From Mesorhizobium sp. CAU 1732 (lineage in GTDB: Bacteria > Pseudomonadota > Alphaproteobacteria > Rhizobiales > Rhizobiaceae), in contig NZ_JBDQQR010000001.1 of the NCBI RefSeq assembly GCF_039888675.1, positions 1,736,001-1,800,000 on the forward strand: a stretch of 64,000 nucleotides of DNA. Reading direction: 5' to 3'. A program made the translations under genes and the position numbers. Each line of letters opens with the position of its first letter. The first letter of the stretch is position 1. The notes beneath the pieces are model-generated. The model did no database searches, was not told the origin of the DNA, and saw only the letters and a list, made by a program, of their open reading frames with translations. Positions 45,543 through 54,482 of this stretch are shown here, one piece after another.

Positions 45543-46665
45543 CATTCAGGAACAGGCCGCTGAAGTGCTGGTGGCTGGAGCATTTCGACGCCAGATCGCC
45601 TTCTGGGTGGTCGCGGCGGTCGTCTTCATCGGCTTCCTGTACCTGTTCTCCTCGATCCTGCTGCCGTTCTTCGCCGGCATGATGCTGGCTTATTTCCTGG
45701 ATCCGGTCGCCGACCGGCTGCAACGCCTTGGCCTGTCGCGCATTGCGGCGACGGTGCTGATACTGGTGTCGTTCCTGGTCGCACTGGTGGTCGGTCTCAT
45801 GCTGATCATCCCGATCCTTGCCAGCCAGTTGGCCGATTTCATGGGACGGCTTCCCGACTACCTGTCGCGCTTGCAGGACCTTGTCACCGGGTTCGATCCG
45901 GAATGGTTGAGCGAGCATATCGGCGTCAATCCGGCCGATCTGCGCGAGGGCGTGAATTCGCTGCTGACGCAGGGAACAGGCTTCATAACGACCCTGTTCT
46001 CCTCGATCTGGAGCTCAGGTGCGGCCTTGATCGACATCGTGGGCCTGTTCGTCATCACGCCCGTCGTCGCGTTCTACATGCTGCTCGACTGGGACAACAT
46101 GGTCGCCAAGGTCGATAGCTGGATACCGCGCCAGCATCTGGGAACGGTGCGCCAGATCGCGCTCGACATCGACAAGGCCGTCGCCGGCTTCGTGCGCGGG
46201 CAGGGCACCTTGTGTCTGATCCTCGGCGTCATGTATGCGGTCGGGCTGACCCTGGTCGGTCTCAATTTCGGTCTTCTCATCGGCCTCTTCGTCGGCCTGA
46301 TCAGTTTCATCCCCTATGTCGGTTCGATGATCGGCCTCGTGCTCTCGGTCGGCGTGGCACTCGTCCAGTTCTGGCCTGAATGGCACTGGGTGGTCGTGGT
46401 TGCCGTGATCTTCTTTGCCGGCCAGTTCATCGAGGGCAACATCCTGCAGCCCAACCTCGTCGGCAAGAGTGTCGGCCTGCATCCGGTGTGGCTGATGTTC
46501 GCTCTGGTCGCCTTCGGCGCGCTGTTCGGTTTTGTCGGCCTGCTCGTCGCGGTGCCGGCCGCTGCCGCCGTCGGCGTCCTGACCCGTTTCGCGCTGTCGC
46601 GCTATCTCGCTTCGCCGCTGTATAGAGGGCATCGCGACGACACCGAGACAGCGGCCAAGCGCTGA
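45520..46665 (+). CDS. AI-2E/PerM family transporter
   Basis: A 381-aa membrane protein with about seven or eight helices. The family core is FVGLISFIPYVGSMIGLVLSVG, then FFAGQFIEGNILQPNLVGKSVGLHPVW is split around the NI(L)QP motif. Members export autoinducer-2 or act as ion-coupled permeases; the substrate is unknown here. The start lies inside the preceding gene, and hdaA follows 5 bp later, so the three form an operon. Confidence 0.9.
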   Translation: MTKTHDPDIQEQAAEVLVAGAFRRQIAFWVVAAVVFIGFLYLFSSILLPFFAGMMLAYFLDPVADRLQRLGLSRIAATVLILVSFLVALVVGLMLIIPILASQLADFMGRLPDYLSRLQDLVTGFDPEWLSEHIGVNPADLREGVNSLLTQGTGFITTLFSSIWSSGAALIDIVGLFVITPVVAFYMLLDWDNMVAKVDSWIPRQHLGTVRQIALDIDKAVAGFVRGQGTLCLILGVMYAVGLTLVGLNFGLLIGLFVGLISFIPYVGSMIGLVLSVGVALVQFWPEWHWVVVVAVIFFAGQFIEGNILQPNLVGKSVGLHPVWLMFALVAFGALFGFVGLLVAVPAAAAVGVLTRFALSRYLASPLYRGHRDDTETAAKR

Positions 46666-46670
46666 TCGCA

Positions 46671-47369
46671 ATGACTGACGTACCGGTAAAACCCAGGCAA
46701 TTGCCGCTGGACCTCGCGCATGACGCGGCTCAGAGCCGTGACGATCTCGTCGTCGGCTCCGCGAATGCGGAAGCGGTGGCGCTCATCGATCGATGGCCGG
46801 ACTGGCCGACGCCGGTCGTCGTGCTGGCTGGTCCCGCAGGCTCGGGAAAATCCCATCTTGCGGCCATCTGGCAGGCATCGAGCGATGCCGTACGGCTCTT
46901 CCCGGCCATGCTCTCCACAGCTTTGCCTATCAACGAGGGACCCATCCTGATCGACGATACGGACGCAGGCGCGATCGACGAGACCGGTCTCTTTCACCTT
47001 ATCAATGGCGTGACGCAGTCGGGATCGACCATGCTGCTTACGTCGAGGCGCTTTCCGACCGCGTGGGGCGTCGCCCTGCCGGATCTCGCATCGCGCCTGA
47101 AGGCCGCCGCGACGGTGGAGATTCAGGAGCCTGACGATGCGCTGCTGGCGGGCGTCGTCACGAAACTCTTCGCTGACCGCCAGGTCGAGGTCGAGCCGCA
47201 CGTGATTCAGTTCATCGTCCGCCGAATCGAACGTTCGCTCTCGACCGCGATCGATGTGGTGGCGCGGCTCGATCAGGCGGCACTGGAGCAGAAATCTCGC
47301 ATTAGCCGCGCGCTAGCTGCCGATATTCTGGGCGAGATGGACAACGGACAGCGCAGCCTGGATCTGTGA
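46671..47369 (+). CDS. hdaA: HdaA, DnaA-like regulator of replication initiation
   Basis: Stimulates ATP hydrolysis by DnaA after initiation, together with the sliding clamp. The 232-aa protein has an N-terminal clamp-binding motif QLPLDL (residues 10-15) and a DnaA-type AAA+ domain. The P-loop is GPAGSGKS (54-61), with ILIDDTDAG as Walker B and TSRRFPTAW as sensor region. It has no DnaA DNA-binding domain, which separates Hda from DnaA. In Caulobacter and rhizobia the homologue sits in the same purM-ppk neighbourhood. Confidence 0.92.
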   Translation: MTDVPVKPRQLPLDLAHDAAQSRDDLVVGSANAEAVALIDRWPDWPTPVVVLAGPAGSGKSHLAAIWQASSDAVRLFPAMLSTALPINEGPILIDDTDAGAIDETGLFHLINGVTQSGSTMLLTSRRFPTAWGVALPDLASRLKAAATVEIQEPDDALLAGVVTKLFADRQVEVEPHVIQFIVRRIERSLSTAIDVVARLDQAALEQKSRISRALAADILGEMDNGQRSLDL

Positions 47370-47429
47370 CCGTATCGGCGTGAATCTGGTGCTCCACGGA
47401 CTTCCCGTTGTTTTCACGCTGCTATGACG

Positions 47430-47520
47430 GTGATCGTGTAAGGTACCCCTGTCTCCTACGAGGGGGCGTCTCAGGCTAGGCCCTGCTGTCCCACTCCCGG
47501 CAGCAGGGCCCTTTCTTTTT
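47430..47520 (+). ncRNA. Candidate trans-acting small RNA
   Basis: About 90 nt predicted from structure. A 5' hairpin, CCCCT (47446-47450) and AGGGG (47461-47465), shows a 10-nt loop GTCTCCTACG that contains an anti-Shine-Dalgarno-like CTCCT. A 10-bp terminator hairpin with a T-rich tail follows. A weak promoter (CTTCCC...CTATGA, 47401-47427, 15-nt spacer) lies upstream. Rhizobial sRNAs with CU-rich loops commonly block ribosome sites. It could instead be just the 3' tail of the hdaA message. Confidence 0.35.
47479..47520 (+). terminator. Rho-independent terminator after hdaA / candidate sRNA
   Basis: GGCCCTGCTG (47479-47488) pairs perfectly with CAGCAGGGCC (47501-47510) around a 12-nt loop, then CTTTCTTTTT. 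Confidence 0.85.
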
Positions 47521-47676
47521 CAAGCTCAAGCTTGGTCAGCCGAAGCGTATCGGAGCGGGCCTTCACAAGGGCCTGACGGGTTGCGCGGTGTGATCCCCGT
47601 GACGAGATGCGAGTAGAAGACCACAGGTCGTTAACCAATGCTCGCCTAGCCTCCTGCCGATTCGGAGGGGACTTCC

Positions 47677-47916
47677 ATGAGCATCACCGCGTTTCCACTT
47701 TGCCGGCAGCAGAAGCTTTTGCACGGGATCGCCAATGTGCTGCGGTCGAAGCAGGGCGAAACGGCAACGCTGTTCTGGCGGGAGACGGCGAAAGGTCTGT
47801 TGCAGCAGTTGGTCGCGAACGGCATCGACCTCGCAGCGGCCGAGGAGGAGGTCAGGAACCTACTCTATGCCGTCCTGGCCGAGATCGAGGCGGACGCGGT
47901 TTCCGCGAAAGGCTGA
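47677..47916 (+). CDS. Small DUF6074-like protein
   Basis: A 79-aa soluble protein, MSITAFPLCRQQKLLHGIAN then a Leu/Glu-rich helical part. It resembles the small alphaproteobacterial DUF6074 family (FPL start, conserved Trp-Arg in the middle, FWRET here), which has no known function. The ribosome site GGAGGGGACTTCC is strong. It is followed by convergent tRNA-Arg. Confidence 0.75.
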   Translation: MSITAFPLCRQQKLLHGIANVLRSKQGETATLFWRETAKGLLQQLVANGIDLAAAEEEVRNLLYAVLAEIEADAVSAKG

Positions 47917-47977
47917 AACGATAACTCCGCGAAGCGGGGTCGCGGCGCGCCGATCGGCCTGAAAGCTTTGGAAATGC

Positions 47978-48054
47978 TGGCGATCCCGGCAGGATTCGAA
48001 CCTGCGACCATCGGCTTAGAAGGCCGGTGCTCTATCCAACTGAGCTACGGGACC
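47978..48054 (-). tRNA. tRNA-Arg (anticodon UCU)
   Basis: A 77-nt cloverleaf with acceptor GGTCCCG/CGGGATC (one G-U pair), D-arm GCTC...GAGC, anticodon loop CTTCTAA with TCT, T-arm GCAGGTTCGAATCCTGC and an encoded CCA. It reads AGA codons, which are rare in such genomes. It lies 19 bp after the NDUFS4-like gene on the same strand. Confidence 0.97.
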
Positions 48055-48073
48055 ATCGCCGCGCCGGGAGGCG

Positions 48074-48379
48074 CTAATGCGTCCACGGCACCTTGCGGTC
48101 ATAGCGGAAATTCTCCGCATAGGAAATCTGGCGTCTGCGCGCTTCCTGCGGCTCGATTACGCGATAGGCGACGCCGTTCTTTTCAGCGTAGGCGGTTGCT
48201 TCCTCGAGCGAGTTGAAGGTCAGCCTGATCTGGCTCTTCATGTCGCCGGACGAGGTGTAGCCCATCAGCGGATCGATCGTGCGCGGCTGCTCCGGATCGA
48301 ATTCGAGCACCCAGTGGCCGGTCTTGGCCTTGCCGGACTGCATCGCGGTCTTTGCGGGGCTGTAGATGCGCGCGGACAT
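48074..48379 (-). CDS. NADH dehydrogenase accessory subunit, NDUFS4-like (ETC complex I)
   Basis: A 101-aa homologue of the mitochondrial 18-kDa complex I subunit, found in alphaproteobacteria. It has MSARIYSPAKTAMQSG, GHWVLEFDPEQP, DPLMGYTSSGD, then LTFNSLEEATAYAEKNG and the end NFRYDRKVPWTH. It sits on the inner-membrane complex as a matrix-side (cytoplasmic) subunit. The ribosome site GAGGATCGAT lies in the 21-nt gap after tRNA-Pro. Confidence 0.95.
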   Translation of the reverse strand: MSARIYSPAKTAMQSGKAKTGHWVLEFDPEQPRTIDPLMGYTSSGDMKSQIRLTFNSLEEATAYAEKNGVAYRVIEPQEARRRQISYAENFRYDRKVPWTH

Positions 48380-48400
48380 ATCGATCCTCGTTCGAAGGGA

Positions 48401-48477
<77 letters not shown>

Positions 48478-48557
48478 AACGGTCCACCCACTAGCCATTC
48501 GGCCGGGCGGGCGCAAGTGTCATCGCGACGATTTCCGCTCCATGTCGCCTGCAATCG

Positions 48558-49739
48558 TCATCCACCGCTGACGGCGGCAGCCGCGGCGAGGGCGGCGGAG
48601 AGATCGGCCTTGATGTCCTCGGGGTTTTCGAGGCCGATCTGGAGCCGCATGACAGGGCCTTCGTAATCGCCCTTCGCAACGGTCCGGTCGGCCAGCGAGA
48701 CATGCACGGCAAGGCTTTCATATCCGCCCCAGGAATAGCCGAGGCCGAAAAGCTTCAACGCGTCCAGAAAGGCATGCGCTTCGCTCTGACCGCCACCCTT
48801 GAGCACGATCGAGAAGATGCCGCTGGCGCCACCGAAGTCGCGCTTCCACAGGGTGTGACCCGGAGAGCTCTCGAGACCGGGATGCAGCACCTGCGCCACG
48901 CCGGGCTGGCCTTCCAGCCAGCGCGCGACTTCGAACGCGTTCTGCTCGTGACGCTCCAGTCGCACTCCCATCGTGCGCAGCCCGCGAAGCACCTGATAAA
49001 CGTCGTCAGGCGCGGCGCAGCATCCCATGGTGAGATGCGTCTCGAACAGTTGCTCCCAGCAACTCTCGTTCGCCGAGACAGTGCCCAGAAGGACGTCCGA
49101 ATGCCCGGCCGGATACTTTGTCGCGGCATGGATCGAGATATCGACACCGTGGTCGAGCGGCCGGAAATAGAGCGGCGTGGCCCATGTGTTGTCCATCATG
49201 ACCACCGCGCCGCGGGCTTTCGCCGCGCGCGCGATGGCGGGAATGTCCTGCATCTCGAACGTGTTCGAGCCGGGCGATTCGGTGAACACCACCTTCGTGT
49301 TGGGCTTCATCAATTCGGATATGCCCGCGCCGACATGCGGATCGTAATACTCGATCTCGACCCCGAGCCTCGCCAGCATCCCGTCTGCAAACCGGCGTGT
49401 CGGATTGTAGACCGAATCGACGATCAGCGCGTGATCGCCGGCGGCGAGAAATGCGAGAAGCGGAATGGTCACCGCAGCCAGCCCTGACGGAACGAGAATC
49501 GTGCCCGCCGAGCCTTCCAACGCGTCGATCGCCCCTGCGAGCGCGTCGGTCGTGGGCGTCCCGCGCGTGCCATATGTGTATTTCTGGTTGCGCGCGGCCA
49601 TGGTGGCGGCGTCGGGAAAGAGCACCGTGGACGCATGCACCACGGGCGGGTTCACGAAGCCGAAGAAATCGCGTGGGTTGTTCCCGATATGCGCAAGTCT
49701 GGTGTGGACGCCTTTGTCCGAATAATCGCGGCTTGTCAT
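48558..49739 (-). CDS. metC: Cystathionine beta-lyase-like PLP enzyme
   Basis: Cys/Met metabolism PLP-dependent enzyme, most like beta-lyase, which splits cystathionine to homocysteine, pyruvate and ammonia. It is 393 aa from MTSRDYSDKGVHTRLAHIG. The PLP Lys is in SIHAATKYPAGHSD; other landmarks are TYGTRGTPTTDALAGAI, ESPGSNTFEMQD and MMDNTWATPLYF. The start at 49739 follows GAGGG; a further upstream frame is non-coding. Gamma-lyase or related activities cannot be excluded by eye. Confidence 0.88.
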   Translation of the reverse strand: MTSRDYSDKGVHTRLAHIGNNPRDFFGFVNPPVVHASTVLFPDAATMAARNQKYTYGTRGTPTTDALAGAIDALEGSAGTILVPSGLAAVTIPLLAFLAAGDHALIVDSVYNPTRRFADGMLARLGVEIEYYDPHVGAGISELMKPNTKVVFTESPGSNTFEMQDIPAIARAAKARGAVVMMDNTWATPLYFRPLDHGVDISIHAATKYPAGHSDVLLGTVSANESCWEQLFETHLTMGCCAAPDDVYQVLRGLRTMGVRLERHEQNAFEVARWLEGQPGVAQVLHPGLESSPGHTLWKRDFGGASGIFSIVLKGGGQSEAHAFLDALKLFGLGYSWGGYESLAVHVSLADRTVAKGDYEGPVMRLQIGLENPEDIKADLSAALAAAAAVSGG

Positions 49740-50148
49740 GAACCCTCGCTTGTCCGTCTGCAGACAGCAGGGATAAACACTGCCCACGACCTGTGCAACC
49801 ATGGTGGTGGCGGTACGCGCCAGGTGGCGCAAAACGGCAAGGTCTCCGCGTATATGCGACGCTCCCCCAGAGACTTGACGCAGCGAAACCATTGATACGT
49901 CAACAAGACTGCCGCGCTCGCACAAGATTTGCGCAGTGCTGCTTCGTTGTTCATCAATTCATTTCAGTCTTTCATTCGCACTTGACCGGCGTTCGATAAT
50001 GGCCTTCGATAGTTATCGTGAGTGGGAGGTGGAGCATGCGCATCTTTGAAAGGTGCCGGTAGTCGGCCTAGGCCGGAGTTGTCTGCTGCTTCCACAAAGA
50101 ACGATCCCGGGCAGGAAAGTCCGGAACAACAGAAAAGGGTATGTGGGC
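49740..50148. other. 409-bp divergent region between metC-like gene and aapJ
   Basis: No gene is seen. It contains two CTTGAC -35-like boxes on the plus strand (49874-49879, 49981-49986). TTGACG (49875-49880) faces CGTCAA (49898-49903) as an inverted repeat with a 17-nt gap, so each strand has a -35-like box here. There is also a perfect 12-bp palindrome CGGCCTAGGCCG (50064-50075) in the probable aapJ leader. I found no SAM-II riboswitch core before the metC-like gene. Confidence 0.5.
49981..50010 (+). promoter_or_regulatory. Possible aapJ promoter
   Basis: A perfect rhizobial -35 box CTTGAC (49981-49986) is followed by a weak -10 (TTCGAT at 50005-50010, 18-nt spacer). A start near 50017 would leave a leader of about 130 nt before aapJ. 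Confidence 0.35.
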
Positions 50149-51177
50149 ATGAAAAAGTTAGTAACGGGAATTCTTGGCTCGGCAGTCCTGGCGCTGACCG
50201 CGACGGCGGGCTCTGCGGCCACGCTGGACGACGTCAAGGCGAAGGGCTTCCTGCAGTGCGGCGTCAACACCGGCCTTTCTGGCTTTGCTGCCCCGAACGA
50301 TCAGGGCGACTGGACCGGCTTCGACGTCGATCTGTGCCGCGCTGTCGCTGCCGCGATCTTCGGCGATGCGGACAAGGTGAACTTCACCCCTACAAATGCG
50401 ACCGAGCGCTTCACCGCGCTGCAGTCCGGCGAGATCGACCTGCTGGCGCGCAACACGACGTGGACGCTCAGCCGCGATACCTCGCTCGGCTTCAACTTCG
50501 CCGGCGTGAACTATTATGACGGCCAGGGCTTCATGATCAACGCCGCCACTCTGCCGGGCGTGAACTCCGCGCTTCAGCTTTCGGGCGCTTCGGTCTGCGT
50601 GCAGGGCGGTACCACCACCGAACTGAACCTCGCCGATTACTTCCGTGCCAACAACATGGAATACAACCCGGTGGTGTTCCAGGCTCTGGAGGAGGTCAAC
50701 GCTGCCTACGAATCGGGCCGTTGCGACGTCTACACGACCGACCAGTCGGGCCTCTACTCGATCCGCCTGACGCTGGCTTCGCCGGACGATCACGTCGTTC
50801 TGCCGGAGATCATTTCCAAGGAGCCGCTCGGACCTGCCGTTCGCCAGGGCGACGACCAGTGGTTCGACGTGGTGAAGTGGACGCTCAACGCCATGATCAT
50901 CGCTGAGGAGCTCGGCATCACGCAGGCCAACGTCGAAGAGATGAAGGCTTCGGAGAATCCTGAGATCCGCCGTGTTCTCGGTCTCGAGGAAGGCTCCACG
51001 CTTGCCGCCGATCTCGGCCTGGAAGCCCCGTGGGTCGAAAACATCGTCAAGGGCGTCGGCAACTATGGCGAAGTCTTCGAGCGCAACATCGGTCAGGAAA
51101 GCCCGCTCAAGATCGCGCGCGGCCTGAATGCCCTGTGGAGCAAGGGCGGCATCCTCTACGCGCCGCCGATCCGCTGA
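50149..51177 (+). CDS. aapJ: General L-amino acid ABC transporter, substrate-binding protein
   Basis: Periplasmic binding protein of the broad-specificity amino acid uptake system. It is 342 aa from MKKLVTGILGSAVLALTATAGSAA (signal peptide). The family 3 binding-protein motif GFDVDLCRAVAAAIFGD follows, then NTTWTLSRDTSLGFNFAGVNYYDGQGF. Length and the order J-Q-M-P match Rhizobium Aap. The ATG at 50149 is chosen for the signal peptide. Confidence 0.95.
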   Translation: MKKLVTGILGSAVLALTATAGSAATLDDVKAKGFLQCGVNTGLSGFAAPNDQGDWTGFDVDLCRAVAAAIFGDADKVNFTPTNATERFTALQSGEIDLLARNTTWTLSRDTSLGFNFAGVNYYDGQGFMINAATLPGVNSALQLSGASVCVQGGTTTELNLADYFRANNMEYNPVVFQALEEVNAAYESGRCDVYTTDQSGLYSIRLTLASPDDHVVLPEIISKEPLGPAVRQGDDQWFDVVKWTLNAMIIAEELGITQANVEEMKASENPEIRRVLGLEEGSTLAADLGLEAPWVENIVKGVGNYGEVFERNIGQESPLKIARGLNALWSKGGILYAPPIR

Positions 51178-51192
51178 TCGCGACCTGACTTT

Positions 51193-51219
51193 CCGGAGGG
51201 CGGGTTTCCCGCCTTCCGG
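51193..51219 (+). promoter_or_regulatory. Strong intercistronic hairpin between aapJ and aapQ
   Basis: CCGGAGGGCGGG (51193-51204) pairs with CCCGCCTTCCGG (51208-51219) with one G-U pair and a 3-nt loop. It starts 15 nt after the aapJ stop. Such stems commonly protect the binding-protein message from 3' decay or terminate part of the transcripts, which would give more AapJ than permease. Confidence 0.6.
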
Positions 51220-51239
51220 TTTCCTTATGAGGGATCGCC

Positions 51240-52424
51240 ATGGCTGACATTGCCCATGGCAGCGAGCCTGCGCGCGCTGCCTTTCTGAACGACCCCAGGA
51301 TTCGCGGCATCATCTACCAGGTCCTGGCCCTGGCGGCTTTGATCGCGGTGGTGTTCTGGATCGTCAACAACACCATCGAAAACCTTCGCCGCGCCAATAT
51401 TTCCTCTGGTTTCGGCTTCCTGAATGCGCGTTCGGGCTTCGACATTGCCCAGACGCTGATCCCCTACAGTTCGAATTCGATTTACATCGATGCCTTTATC
51501 GTCGGCATCCTCAATACGTTGCTGGTCGCTGTCGCGGGCATCATCACCGCGTCGATCATCGGCTTCATCGTCGGTGTCGGGCGTCTCTCCCGCAACTGGC
51601 TCATCCGCAAGATCTGCATGGTCTATGTCGAGGTGTTCCGGAACATCCCGCCGCTTCTCGTCATCTTCTTCTGGTACCTTGGCGTGCTGTCGGTGCTTCC
51701 GCTGCCGCGCGACAGCGTGGAATTGCCCTTCGGCGTGTTTCTCAACAGCCGCGGTCTGTTCATGCCCAAGGCGATCTGGGGCGATGGCGCCTGGCTTATC
51801 CTTCTCGCGCTTGTGCTCGGAATCGTCTTCAGCATCCTGGTCTCGCGCTGGTCGCATGCGCGCCAGATGGCGACCGGCCAGTTGTTCCCGATCTTCCGCA
51901 CATCGGCGGCTTTGATCATCGGGCTGCCGGTCCTGGCCTATTTTGCTGCCGGAATGCCGCTCACGCTCGACTTTCCGCAGCAGTCGACGTTCAACCTCAC
52001 GGGCGGTTCGACCATCAGGCCGGAGTTCCTGTCGCTCTATCTGGCGCTGTCCTGCTACACGGCCTCCTTCATCGCCGAGATCGTGCGTGCGGGTATCATC
52101 GGCGTCAGCAAGGGGCAGACGGAAGCGGCGTATTCGCTGGGGGTCCAGCCGGGCAAGACGCTTCGCCTGGTGGTCATTCCACAGGCGCTTCGTATCATCA
52201 TTCCGCCGCTGACCAGCCAGTATCTCAATCTAACCAAGAACTCGTCGCTGGCAGTTGCCGTCGGCTATCCCGATCTGGTCGCAGTCGGCCAGACGGCCAT
52301 GAACCAGACCGGACAGGCGATCGAGGTCGTCGCGATCTGGATGGTCATCTATCTCGGGCTCAGCCTGTCGACGTCGGTGTTCATGAACTGGTTCAACGCG
52401 CGAATGGCGCTTGTCGAAAGGTGA
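51240..52424 (+). CDS. aapQ: Amino acid ABC transporter permease AapQ
   Basis: Inner-membrane permease subunit of 394 aa with about eight helices. The ABC coupling (EAA) motif is RAGIIGVSKGQTEAAYSLG followed by VIPQALRIIIPPLTSQYLNLTKNSSLA. Before it lies YVEVFRNIPPLLVIFFWYLG. It starts 62 bp after aapJ and is followed 12 bp later by aapM, its heterodimer partner. Confidence 0.95.
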   Translation: MADIAHGSEPARAAFLNDPRIRGIIYQVLALAALIAVVFWIVNNTIENLRRANISSGFGFLNARSGFDIAQTLIPYSSNSIYIDAFIVGILNTLLVAVAGIITASIIGFIVGVGRLSRNWLIRKICMVYVEVFRNIPPLLVIFFWYLGVLSVLPLPRDSVELPFGVFLNSRGLFMPKAIWGDGAWLILLALVLGIVFSILVSRWSHARQMATGQLFPIFRTSAALIIGLPVLAYFAAGMPLTLDFPQQSTFNLTGGSTIRPEFLSLYLALSCYTASFIAEIVRAGIIGVSKGQTEAAYSLGVQPGKTLRLVVIPQALRIIIPPLTSQYLNLTKNSSLAVAVGYPDLVAVGQTAMNQTGQAIEVVAIWMVIYLGLSLSTSVFMNWFNARMALVER

Positions 52425-52436
52425 GGGCCGGGTTCG

Positions 52437-53594
52437 ATGCAAGAACATGACATGAGCTTCGTCCGCGCCGAAATGGTGCTTGCGCAGGCTGCTCCTCGCA
52501 GCGAGCGCGGCCTGGGAAGCTGGGCGCGCAAGAACCTCTTCGCCACGCCATTCGACGCGGTGCTGACGATCGTGGGTATCCTGCTCGTTGCGTGGCTGGT
52601 TCCACCGCTTCTTCGCTGGGCATTTTTCGACGCGCAGTGGACGGGTACGGACCGGACGTTCTGCCTGACCGCGACACAAGGCGGCATTCAGCCCGATGGC
52701 TGGTCGGGGGCGTGCTGGGCATTCGTGAACGCCAAGTTCGAGCAGTTCATGTATGGCCGCTACACCTATGCCGAGCGGTGGCGCGTCAACGTGACGGCGA
52801 TTGCCTTTGTCGCGCTGCTCGTGCCGCTGCTGATCCCGAGGGTGCCCTACAAGGGCATCAACGCGATCCTCTTCTTCTTCGTCTTCCCGGTTGTGGCGTT
52901 CTTCCTGCTCGTGGGCGGCTATTTCGGTCTTCGCTTCGTGCCGACGCAGCAGTGGGGCGGGCTTCTGGTGACGATGGTGCTGTCCTTCGTGGGCATCGCC
53001 GTGTCGCTGCCGCTGGGCATCGCGCTGGCGCTGGGGCGGCGCTCCAAGATGCCGGTGGTGAAGATGATCTGCGTCATCTTCATCGAGGTGGTGCGCGGTG
53101 TGCCACTGGTGACGGTTCTGTTCATGGCGAGCGTCATGCTGCCGCTGTTCCTGCCCGCCGGAATGACCTTCGATCGCCTGCTGCGTGCGCTGGTCGGCGT
53201 GGCGATGTTTGCGTCGGCCTACATGGCCGAGGTGGTTCGCGGCGGCCTGCAGGCGATCCCGAAGGGACAGTATGAGGGTGCCGATTCGCTTGGCCTCGGC
53301 TACTGGCAAAAGATGAATCTGATCATCCTGCCGCAGGCGTTGAAGCTTGTGATCCCCGGGATCGTGAACAACTTCATCGGCCTGTTCAAGGATACGAGCC
53401 TTGTCTACATCATCGGCATGTTCGACCTGCTCGGCATCGTCCGCCAGAACTTCTCCGACACGAACTGGGCTTCGCCGCAGACGCCGATGTCGGGCCTGCT
53501 CTTTGCCGGGTTCGTCTTCTGGATTTTCTGTTTCGGCATGTCGCGCTACTCCATGTACATGGAACGCCGCCTGGATACGGGACACAAACGATAG
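52437..53594 (+). CDS. aapM: Amino acid ABC transporter permease AapM
   Basis: Second permease, 385 aa. Landmarks are [22 protein letters not shown], the EAA region [22 protein letters not shown] and [27 protein letters not shown]. The first ATG (52437) is chosen because it lies 10 nt after GAGG; an ATG at 52452 is possible. Confidence 0.95.
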   Translation: MQEHDMSFVRAEMVLAQAAPRSERGLGSWARKNLFATPFDAVLTIVGILLVAWLVPPLLRWAFFDAQWTGTDRTFCLTATQGGIQPDGWSGACWAFVNAKFEQFMYGRYTYAERWRVNVTAIAFVALLVPLLIPRVPYKGINAILFFFVFPVVAFFLLVGGYFGLRFVPTQQWGGLLVTMVLSFVGIAVSLPLGIALALGRRSKMPVVKMICVIFIEVVRGVPLVTVLFMASVMLPLFLPAGMTFDRLLRALVGVAMFASAYMAEVVRGGLQAIPKGQYEGADSLGLGYWQKMNLIILPQALKLVIPGIVNNFIGLFKDTSLVYIIGMFDLLGIVRQNFSDTNWASPQTPMSGLLFAGFVFWIFCFGMSRYSMYMERRLDTGHKR

Positions 53595-53611
53595 GCGGGC
53601 TCGGGCCCGCC
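53594..53611 (+). promoter_or_regulatory. Hairpin between aapM and aapP
   Basis: GGCGGGC (53594-53600) pairs with GCCCGCC (53605-53611) around TCGG, beginning at the last base of the aapM stop codon. No T-run follows. It is probably an mRNA-stability element. Confidence 0.4.
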
Positions 53612-53666
53612 CTCACATTCTAAAGATGGCCGAAGCGCCACAGGGACACGCCCAAAGGGGATAGCG

Positions 53667-54470
53667 ATGAGCATAGAAAACGCAGTCGCGGCAGACGAGA
53701 TCAAGGTCAATCGCGCGAAGATGCAGGTCTCGGCGACGGAAGTCGCCATCGAGATCGAGAACATGCACAAATGGTATGGCGACTTCCATGTGCTGAAGGA
53801 CATCAACCTCAAGGTCATGCGCGGCGAGCGCATCGTCGTTTGCGGTCCTTCCGGGTCCGGCAAGTCGACCATGATCCGCTGTATCAACCGCCTGGAAGAG
53901 CACCAGAAGGGCAAGATCGTCGTCGACGGCATCGAGCTCACCAACGATTTGAAGAAGATCGACGAGGTTCGCCGCGAAGTCGGCATGGTGTTCCAGCACT
54001 TCAACCTGTTTCCGCACCTGACGATCCTGGAAAACTGCACGCTCGCGCCGATCTGGGTCCGCAAGGTCCCGAAGAAGCAGGCGGACGAACAGGCGATGCA
54101 CTTTCTCGAGCGCGTCAAAATCCCCGAGCAGGCCAACAAATATCCCGGACAGCTTTCCGGCGGCCAGCAGCAGCGCGTGGCGATCGCCCGCTCTCTGTGC
54201 ATGAACCCGCGCATCATGCTGTTCGACGAGCCGACCTCCGCGCTCGATCCGGAAATGATCAAGGAAGTGCTCGAGACCATGGTCGGTCTCGCCGAGGAAG
54301 GCATGACCATGATCTGCGTCACGCACGAAATGGGCTTCGCACGCCAGGTCGCAAACCGCGTGATCTTCATGGATCAGGGCCAGATCGTCGAACAGAACAC
54401 GCCCGACAAGTTCTTCGACAACCCGCAGCACGAACGCACGAAGCTGTTCCTGTCGCAGATCCTGCATTGA
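53667..54470 (+). CDS. aapP: Amino acid ABC transporter ATP-binding protein AapP
   Basis: ATPase subunit of the Aap system, 267 aa. Walker A is GPSGSGKST, the Q-loop region is [20 protein letters not shown], the signature is [15 protein letters not shown], Walker B is [14 protein letters not shown] and the switch is CVTHEMGFA. The ribosome site AAAGGGGATAGCG is good. It is the last gene of the aap operon; the DUF2459 gene follows after 12 bp. Confidence 0.96.
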   Translation: MSIENAVAADEIKVNRAKMQVSATEVAIEIENMHKWYGDFHVLKDINLKVMRGERIVVCGPSGSGKSTMIRCINRLEEHQKGKIVVDGIELTNDLKKIDEVRREVGMVFQHFNLFPHLTILENCTLAPIWVRKVPKKQADEQAMHFLERVKIPEQANKYPGQLSGGQQQRVAIARSLCMNPRIMLFDEPTSALDPEMIKEVLETMVGLAEEGMTMICVTHEMGFARQVANRVIFMDQGQIVEQNTPDKFFDNPQHERTKLFLSQILH

Positions 54471-54482
54471 CGTGAGCGCGCC

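Larger units (their letters stand above)
47370..47676. other. 307-bp region between hdaA and the DUF6074-like gene
   Basis: The region holds no protein gene. It carries a candidate small RNA with its own terminator (47430-47520), then about 155 bp with no recognised structure up to the strong ribosome site GGAGGGGACTTCC of the next gene. Confidence 0.5.

Noticed and set aside
49740..49960. Possible SAM-II riboswitch before the metC-like gene.
   Set aside because: I could not align the conserved SAM-II pseudoknot core on the minus strand; only -35-like boxes and weak structure are seen.
50111..50127. GCAGGAAAGTCCGGAAC resembles a conserved segment of RNase P RNA.
   Set aside because: The rest of the RNase P core is absent and the stretch lies in the short leader of aapJ, so it is a chance match.
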